From Oscheius dolichura (lineage: Eukaryota; Nematoda; Chromadorea; Rhabditida; Rhabditidae), in contig OW051497.1 of assembly GCA_932521035.1 (NCBI GenBank), forward strand, positions 7,068,001 through 7,132,000: DNA of 64,000 nucleotides, given 5' to 3'. Positions within the stretch are counted from its first letter, which is position 1; each line of letters opens with the position of its first letter. This document shows, piece by piece, positions 56,401 through 64,000 of this stretch. The translations under genes and the position numbers were made by a program. The notes below the pieces were generated by a model. The model was not told where the DNA came from, made no database searches, and was given only the letters and a program-made list of their open reading frames with translations.

Positions 56401-59400
56401 ATTCTATTTCCCCTGCTTATGCGAAATTTTATCGAGCAAAGTTTCTCACTCGAGCAATGACCAGTTGAAGGCGAAGGATCACAAAAAAAGAAGATATTAA
56501 TTTCACGCTCGAGAAATACACATTCGCAGGGGCTTTTCATGAGGAAAAATAGTTATCATCATCTTATTGAAAAAGGGGAGGAAAATAGAAAAATGAGCTA
56601 AAAGATCAGCAAAGAAGAGAGTGACTATAAAGCAAGAGGTCTGGATGGTCCGGAAAGCCGTCTTAAAAAGAGCGTCGCTCAGAATAGAGGCCCAAATGAT
56701 GTCACAATAAGCAAGAGATCTTCTGCGCTAGGTTTGCTCCCCAAACAATGGTGGAGTTCACCTTAGAGAATTTGAACTTGCTGTGGCGAGGGGCCTAATG
56801 GCTCCACGTGCTGCCACCAGTCGGTCTGATTCTTAGGTGACATGCGCATAGGAAGTGTCCCTGTCTAAAATCCCAGACAGGCGAACAACTCATTTTATAG
56901 ATGGCTTTTTTCAGAGAGATACATGCACACACATTCCGTCTGTCTCTCTCGCAAGCATCCTATTATTCGGTCCGAACAACAACCTTGAACAACGGATATC
57001 AAAGTGGAGCATGTGCCTCTCCCTCCAGTCGTTTATAACAGGCGCAAATGGGGCCCAAAGGATAAATTCGATCAGAGTTAGATGCGTTGCAATGAAGTTC
57101 GCTGAAAACAGGCGAGACACACACAGCCACGTGCAATATGAAGAAGTTTCCGAGCGTGGGATTGAATTACGCTAAGACGTTTTTGGCTCAAAACTAGCTA
57201 TTAATAGTTCCGTGGAGAAAAAACATAAGAGTAGCGTAAACACAAATGAATCATCCTCATCCTTAAGTAGAGGCAGAGGAGCAGACGAACCCAATTTAGC
57301 AAGTGAGGCACAGTATCCCACAGAGTGAGAGGCCCTATTGTTGCGCCCAGCGGCATTGTTCTTCCAATTTTTCAGGAATTTTTGAGTAAAGCCGAAATTG
57401 TGCGCACATGGTTCGGCAGAAAAGTTTAGGAGGAAGAATTGGTCTATAACTGCATAAGGTGGAATAGGAATTGAAAATGACAGGAAGTTGAAGCGCGCGG
57501 ACGAGCTCTCGCGATGCTGTATTATGCAAAGAAGTCTGCCTCGTCCTCGTTAAAGTCGAACACAGAGGAGGACGAAGAAGAAAGAACCTGACGTCAGTGT
57601 ATGAGAACTGGGTAAAACGCGATACTTTGAAGAGAGAGAACGGGGGAATGGAACCCGGCAATACGCATGGCAACCCGGAGGGCTACAAACGTTGGGAGAG
57701 CCGCGTGAATGGGGAGATGGATGGTGTTCGTTCGCAAATACCTTTCTACACCCATTGCAGAAAAGGATCAACTACTCGTTAGCGCCGAGTGGCCCGATCG
57801 CTGCTGTGGGGGCTGGAGATGGATTATCCGGAATAGCAAAAAAAAAAGGCGAGCAGGGGCAGATTTCACACATTGTTTTGTGCGAAGAAGTGACGGTTCT
57901 TCACTTCCCCGTTCTCCAGAGAGCAACTTCGGCCATTGTAAAGTATTTTAAGTAGGAGAATGTTTTCAGACTGACTTAGGGAAACATCTACGCTTGAAGA
58001 GGGGAAGATTTACAGCCTGACAAAATGGATCAGCTGTTAAGACAACTCCGAGACAGACTTCAGTGTGATGGCTCAATGCTCAATGAAAAACAAAAAAATT
58101 TGACAAAGAGACAGCAGAAATCGGAGAATACTCCCTGTTTGAGGATCTTCTCTCACGTGACAGGTTATGGACACGAGGAGGATAATACTAAACACGTCCG
58201 AGAGGAGACCCACACCTAATTGTTTGCCTCGTTTTTTTACGATGTATACGTAAGTGAAGAGCTGTTATCATCGTGTGTAAAACGAGAGAGGTCCATTTAA
58301 GAGAGCTTCCAGGGACCAATGGATCCCAAAATAGGCTTGGCACTCTGGCAAGGAACGGCATGCCACTGTTCAGGTAATCCACGTATTCCTGACAATTCTT
58401 TACACAGCTTTAATCAAGAGTGAATGAGTTAGAGAAAAAATTGTCAACCACTAGCGGACAACTGGCTATCAAGCGGCACCGTGCTAATCAACCGCCGCTA
58501 AATGACTTTTGCCTGAAGGTGTCACTGTTCTCCTCACTTTGTAGGTTGGAATGTTACACCATAAATCATCGGATCAAAGGACGTCACCAAATCATATAAA
58601 ATTTTATGAAAACCGGTGCTGTAACATAACGATATGTGCGACATATGTAGGTGTATTTCGGCTGATCGGGGGCCACTTTGCATTCCGGAGCAGGTTGTTT
58701 TTCCTTGTTAAACTAGGTCTAAGGCAGGAGGTATAAACTAGAGTATACATGGACTTTGATACATAATTAGTTGTTTGTGAAGGATCATTACCAAATACTC
58801 CCTAGGCTGGATGTGCCCTTCAACGAACGAGGGTGGTGTGGACTACCACCCCTCTACCCCACACATTGGCGTGCCAACTTGTTACCCACAAATATGTGAA
58901 AGATTTAGATGTCCTTGGTCTAAATTCGGTCCGTGCGGGGGTTATTAATAAATGCAGGAGCAAAATATACTTCTCTTCCAAAAAGGAAACGCAGTGAGTG
59001 GGGGCTACTAATTAAAGAACGCCCGTCTTCTTTAAAAACAGACGTTTAGAGGCCCAGGATTTCAGGGAAAAACCTCTTCTATCAAATACGTGACATTAGT
59101 TAGACAAAGGAATATAGCGCAATAACGAACCTAATAAAGAAAGAAATGTTATGATCAACAACGAAGATATTAGAAAATGAGCCTTATTCGCTCAATCAAG
59201 TTTTCTTCGTAAGACGATTACACTCGTTAGGAGGGAGAGAGAGGGCGAGAGCCAGGAGCCCCCTGCTGACCCATGAAGTTTGGCTGAGGAGGGAGAGTGT
59301 TTTGACTAATCTGGTCAAACAAACATTTCCCTTTATGTCAGCTGAGGGAAATTGCGCACCCACCAGGATCAGCGTGTTTGGTGACGAAAAATGTTTTTAT

Positions 59401-62400
59401 TGGATAAATAAGGTGTGAAACTTTCGGGAGGGAAATGACAGCCCACCAGGTGGTCAATGAGCGGCTAGGGGTCGTGATTTGATTAGACTGCCTTCATTCA
59501 CAAGGCAGAGGGGAGCAATTGCAGCCTGTGGGAATGTCTACGCCGGAAGAAAGCGTTCATGGGGAAGCCCCCAGAAATAGATCTACGTGCCAAAATATTC
59601 ATTCTGACATCAAAAGCGCAGACAGGGTATTACACTTTGCGGCTCCCCTGGGAGTTCCTTAATTTTTCATTGTTTTCTTGTTCGACGAACGTGCCCAAAA
59701 CTAACCTAGGCTCTGGAAGGTTATAGACCAGGGTCGTCTTGGTCGAATGGTTCCCCAGGGGAGGTGCCGCGTTTTCTTTAGGCTTTTGGGCCAAAGGAGG
59801 AGGGCCGCTGCAAGGTTGGAAGACAAAATTTGGGAGAGAAAATATCGGAAAACAACCATGAGTGGCAATTAATTCCAGACTGGCCAATTGGTCTAAAAGT
59901 TACCCCTCCCCGGATCGCATTGCACGGTTTCCAATTGAGGTTCCCTAATTTCCATCCCAACTACGACTTGTTTCCTAGTTCACTAAACTTCTACTGTACT
60001 ATCCTAGCCCTAGACAACAGAAAAAGTTTCGGAAATGCTCTTAGCCGAAGTGAATTTGGTTTAACTAAGAGAAGAGAAAGAACCCAAGCTGGTTAAACAG
60101 AGGCACACCCCAAAACAACTAGCGTTCCCAAAAAAAAAATTGAAAAGCTTTGTAACAAAATCAGAGAGAGAATAAGAAGAGAGTATAGGAGCCAGACAAC
60201 ATGAGGAGAGGTGGGTGTAGAAATTCAAAGCAGCGCATCAGATTTCGCACGATTTCGTGACACCATTAGCAGGGAATAAACCGAGACAAGGTCGGCCAAA
60301 TGAATAAAAAAAAGTGATGCCCATTATCATCATTGCGAGATGACAACATTCCAATTGGCGAGATCTTCCTGTCCCCTGTCATATTCAGCTATTTGTGCAA
60401 TTGGCGTGCGGCATGGCCCGTGGACCCTGATTATTTATCTTGAGGGCTCTTTTTTGTAAAGCTGCTCAAACGTCCATCCCGGAACAAGCCAAACCCCGTA
60501 AATTGAAGTAGGCGACAAATTGAATAAGCTGATAATTTGTCGAACGGGGCACACTTCGATGCGAACGAGGGCAATTGGTTCAAACTTGCTTTTTTCGAGG
60601 AAAGGAAGGGACGAGGGAACGGAAGTTGTGCCAGGCTGTAGCGCTTTTTGAGCTTTACCCAGTTTCTGTTAATGTCAGATAATTAATTTATCCTCTTGTG
60701 CTTGGAGAGTGAAATGGGTTTCCTTGGCTGGTGGTAAATAGCTTTGAAACCCGTTGCCGAATTCAAATAGCCGCAGGGTCGGCTAATAACAGAAGCAGAG
60801 TTCAAGACGTCTTCTTATTAGAAAAAGGAGTGGACATTGGAGTATGGTTTGGCAATTTAAGAAGACCCATTTGTAAAAGGAGGAAGTGTTTGGGGTCTTC
60901 TCAAAGAACGGAAAGACAACTGCGCGAAAGGTGAAGAAGAAACAGACGATCCTCCTAGATCTTCTGTCACCCGCGTCATTTTAAGCGAAGCTCCTGGGGC
61001 CCCGTCGAAAAATGTCGTTGTAAAAAGTGCCACCTGGCGTGTCAGATAAAGGGAGGCCGCATTGAAACAATGCCACTTTCTTTAGGTCGTCAGAAGCCAA
61101 ATCGCGCATCTGCAAACTTTCTGCCGTCAGAATGTGGCCTATGCGGAAATGGGATGCACCGTGGAAATTAGAAGAGCCGCCGTCTGCCCCCGGAGCTGGG
61201 GGGATAATTTAGTTAAACTTGATACGGAACATCCTCTTTCCTGCGTTGTCCTCTCAGAGAGTAAGGTTTCACGGAGGCGAGGGAAAGCATCTCCAAGAAA
61301 AAGAGAAGCACACTCTTGGAAGGATTCCAAAAGAGGGAGATCAAAACATCGATTGGACAAGGAAAGATGAGATCGGTTAAGTTGATGACACTGGCGCTGC
61401 ACAATCCACACAAAGCTTAGGACACTTTTGCCGCTCAGCTGAACAAGCCGCTGACTGTTTGTCTTCTGCGATATCCTCGTAGAAAGTATCAGACTTCCGT
61501 CCAAAGACCGTCCGTCTCTTTCAGCTGAATGCATAGAGAGAGGTGAAGGTGTGCAGCGCTTTAACAAACCCTCCACGGGCACAGCTGTGTGACACTCTCG
61601 TTCTCACTTGTCGGCAAGAGGTCTATTTTTGGAAGAACAAGCCGAATGCCCATATGCAGACTATTCACTAAGGGGCAAATTCTAGAGAGTAATTTCTCAC
61701 AGCAGAAATGCCTTGTTTCAGTGTGTGCTAGCTTGTTGATTCTTGGTTGTCCCCAGAGGAGACGTTAACATAATGATATGCTAACGTTCGCGCATAAACT
61801 GCTCTTATGTTGGCTAGCTGGTCTTCTAACTTTAAAGTACAAGTTCAGCGGGGAAGGGAGGGTTTTTTAGCAATAAAAAGGAGAAAGGTAAGGAGGTGCT
61901 GTAGTTTAAACGCCGGGAGAAAATCTCTTGCCGCAGAATTGAGTATTCTTCAGTGATGAACTCAGAGTCGCAATTGGATTTTCAGCACACACTCACACGC
62001 AGTTAACTACGCTTTGTGATGACTGCGCAATGACCTTATTAGAGAGGGTAGACTCCTTGGGGATGGTGATGAGATGAAGAAAAGGGAGAAAAGGATTTGA
62101 ATGATGGTGAAGAAGAAAAAATTGAGGCGCGTCTGCATCGGCGAGGCAAATATCCAGGTCACTCATAGCCTCAGGCAACGCCTGTTATTACTATTATTCA
62201 AATTGAAGAAGAGCTCCGTCGAGTAAATATGTAGACTTCTGGGAGAGGGAGAGAGGGGAGGAAGATTTAAAATTTACTCTATAAACCATTACAATACGAT
62301 TATGATAAAATGTAAATAAGACAGGATCAATGGATGGGAAACAAGATGCATGAGAGGAGCCCCTTTAAAACAAAAACGATAGTTATCCGATTTCAAGAAG

Positions 62401-63297
62401 GATTGTATTTCGTGATAACTTTTTAAAGCAAAGCTTTCCCTTGGTATTATTGGGGGGAAGGATTCACAGCAAATAACAGAAAGGGTAAGGAGGCCCCCCA
62501 TGACGGGTAAACAATTTGTTTTGCTTATGATTTTGCTTTTTGAAATGACTGGATTTTCACGTTTCGAGGGGTCTATGGTCTATAGCATAACAATGGATAA
62601 AGACTCAAGGCACAAGGTTGAGAAGAGGCGTCATGGGAGCGGCACATATGAATTATTCCTGAAAAAGGCTAAAGTCTCGAGATTAGAAAGGGAAGAAGGG
62701 AACGTAGGTCGCTTTGGACTAAAGTAAAACGTGACAGATGCAAGTGCACTTCAGCATTCTTCCGGTTTAGAAATAGAAGTTGCTGTGAGTGATTAGCAAA
62801 AGGTCAAGTTATGGGCTTACAGACATATGTTTTTTTTTCAGATTTGACATAATGGTGGGGAAACTTGGCCAGTTGAGGCAGAATATGCATTTTTTAATAT
62901 TCCGCCACCTAAGTTTGTAGCGTACATCGGGGGATTTGGCAGTAGGAAAATCTTTGAGAATAAATATATCGCCCCCTCGTGGAGTCTTAAAAGTTGTGAG
63001 CACTCTTTCGCCCTTGTCAGTCATAACGGTGTTGGAAATATGTTTTTTCCCTTTCTAGGAACCATTTTGTGCTATCTTAACTGGGTCTTGTCGTTCCCAC
63101 CGTCATTAGAGGAACGCAAGATAATACAGTGCCTTTCGTAATATGCAGTAAATTGATTGTTTGTGAGGACAGCGACCTCAGTTCCTTTAGCGTTTCATTT
63201 AGACAAATCTCGCTTTCCTTATCCTCACGCTAGTCGTATTTTAAAGGCTTATTCTTATCTAAAACTTTACTTTTATTAAAACATCTCTTTCAGCAAA
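53451..63297. other. Ten-kilobase gene-free region
   Basis: The longest stretch without a supportable gene. No exon series with recognisable protein, no tRNA and no clear repeat were found. The top strand is strongly purine-rich from about 54 to 62 kb and becomes pyrimidine-rich near 63.1 kb, just before the RING gene. It separates divergent genes and may include long 5' leaders or regulatory DNA of the GPCR. Confidence 0.45.
62500..62727 (+). CDS. Possible secreted peptide precursor (weak)
   Basis: A 75-codon frame starts with a hydrophobic leader (MTGKQFVLLMILLFEMTGF) and then contains dibasic sites (VEKRRHGSG, FLKKAKV) that could release peptides. There is no splice acceptor before the ATG, no amidation-type Gly-basic repeat and no homologue I recognise. 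Confidence 0.2.
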   Translation: MTGKQFVLLMILLFEMTGFSRFEGSMVYSITMDKDSRHKVEKRRHGSGTYELFLKKAKVSRLEREEGNVGRFGLK

Positions 63298-64000
63298 ATG
63301 GTAACGCCAAGAAATCCGACAAGAGCCAGACAGGCAGCAAAGAAAAAAAGAAGCCCACCTGCTACAAATAGAAAAGTTGTTAGGAAAATGACAGCGGCTG
63401 ATGATAGAAACAGTGCTACGATGCCCTCGGCTCCAAGCCAAATTGAAGAACCAGTGAATATGGGCAGAAGAGTAACAAGAAGTCAAGTCAAACGCGGAAT
63501 TGTCTTGGAGACTCAGGCCGAAAGTGAGAATACATCGACGACCGCGTCTCGCGCCGTCCCTCCACCACCTTCGGATTTACCTCCAACCCCAGCAGTTCCC
63601 ACTCGGGATGAGAAGACACCAGAGAAGAAGCAAGATCCTCCTTCACACCCGCCAGCCCAGGAAACAAGCTCTCAGTACAGTTCGCCGAAGCCCCCACTAT
63701 CGTCCGTGACCGTTGAGGAACTTGAAGAATTTAAAGAGTTGGTACGATGCACTGTCTGTCTCGACATACTTCGAATTCCCATCTACAGGTGTGCCTTTTT
63801 TGTTCCTCTTTTCATTTTCTATTCCAGTGTGTCCGTCTGTTCTCACAAGTTCTGTGAGGTGTGTATCAATCCATGGGTGGAAAAGCACAAAAATTGTCCT
63901 CAATGTAGAAAGGCAGTCGACAGATTAGCCAGAGACACGTTCGCCGAGAATATAGTAGAACTTTTCTACAAAATTAATCCATGTAGGTTCTTACAACTGA
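63298..64000 (+). CDS. RING-finger E3 ligase, N-terminal part (runs off window)
   Basis: ATG at 63298 lies 5 nt after a TTTCAG acceptor. The first about 140 residues are disordered: Arg/Lys-rich (TRARQAAKKKRSPP, GRRVTRSQVKRG), then Pro/Ser-rich (PPPPSDLPPTP). A C3HC4 RING follows, split by a 39-nt intron (63789-63827): CTVCLDILRIPIY, then SVCSHKFCEVCI and NCPQCR, so all eight zinc ligands (seven Cys, one His) are present. Such domains recruit E2 enzymes and transfer ubiquitin. A donor (TGTAG|GTTCTT) near 63986 indicates the gene continues beyond the window. The basic N-terminus suggests a nuclear protein; substrate unknown. Confidence 0.88.
   Translation, partial: MVTPRNPTRARQAAKKKRSPPATNRKVVRKMTAADDRNSATMPSAPSQIEEPVNMGRRVTRSQVKRGIVLETQAESENTSTTASRAVPPPPSDLPPTPAVPTRDEKTPEKKQDPPSHPPAQETSSQYSSPKPPLSSVTVEELEEFKELVRCTVCLDILRIPIYRCAFFVPLFIFYSSVSVCSHKFCEVCINPWVEKHKNCPQCRKAVDRLARDTFAENIVELFYKINPCRFLQL

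Noticed and set aside
61139-61582. 147-codon minus-strand frame
   Set aside because: No motif and no exon-intron signals; same compositional cause.
1-64000. CRISPR arrays, bacterial operons, rRNA, spliced-leader RNA genes, let-7/lin-4 class microRNAs
   Set aside because: Looked for characteristic repeats and sequences by eye on both strands; none seen.

Overview
This window is nuclear DNA from a nematode. The evidence is a transthyretin-like (TTL) gene, which is a nematode hallmark family, nematode-type peptide GPCRs, very short GT-AG introns (mostly 35-45 nt), AATAAA poly(A) signals, and splice acceptors lying 0-11 nt before most start codons, as expected for spliced-leader trans-splicing. 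I cannot name the genus. All gene models were spliced by eye; exon edges are reliable where the protein family is recognisable and provisional elsewhere.

Layout. 0-7 kb: TTL gene (+) facing an NKCC-type cation-chloride cotransporter (-), with a 760-bp foldback element carrying a tRNA-like promoter between their poly(A) signals. 11-14.4 kb: a Gln/Pro-rich nuclear-type protein (+) facing a small secreted Cys-containing protein (-). 16-17 kb: a compact gene whose second half matches the BH3-only cell-death activator EGL-1, the most interesting gene here. 21.5-22.4 kb: a single-pass membrane protein. 26.7-30.8 kb: two related rhodopsin-family receptors, tail to tail, sharing a palindromic poly(A) region. 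35.2-37.5 kb: beta-hexosaminidase. 37.6-41 kb: a repeat nest with foldbacks, a 371-bp MITE and a decayed Penelope-like reverse transcriptase between direct repeats. 41.9-46 kb: an SLC17-like transporter and an M12B (ADAM/ADAMTS-like) metalloprotease. 48.4-50.3 kb: a CAP-domain protein without signal peptide and a BBIP1 (BBSome subunit) homologue with an RFX-type X-box. 51.3-53.5 kb: a DMSR-type (myosuppressin-receptor-like) GPCR. 63.3 kb to the edge: the start of a RING-finger protein.

The genes do not form one pathway; this is an ordinary mixed-function eukaryotic neighbourhood. Themes are neuropeptide signalling (three GPCRs), ion and solute transport (two carriers), secreted or extracellular proteins, one ciliary protein and one apoptosis candidate. 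The long gene-free stretches (up to about 10 kb) lie upstream of start codons. By eye the strand that is coding for the next gene is pyrimidine-rich there, so they look like transcribed leaders (outrons) or large regulatory regions.
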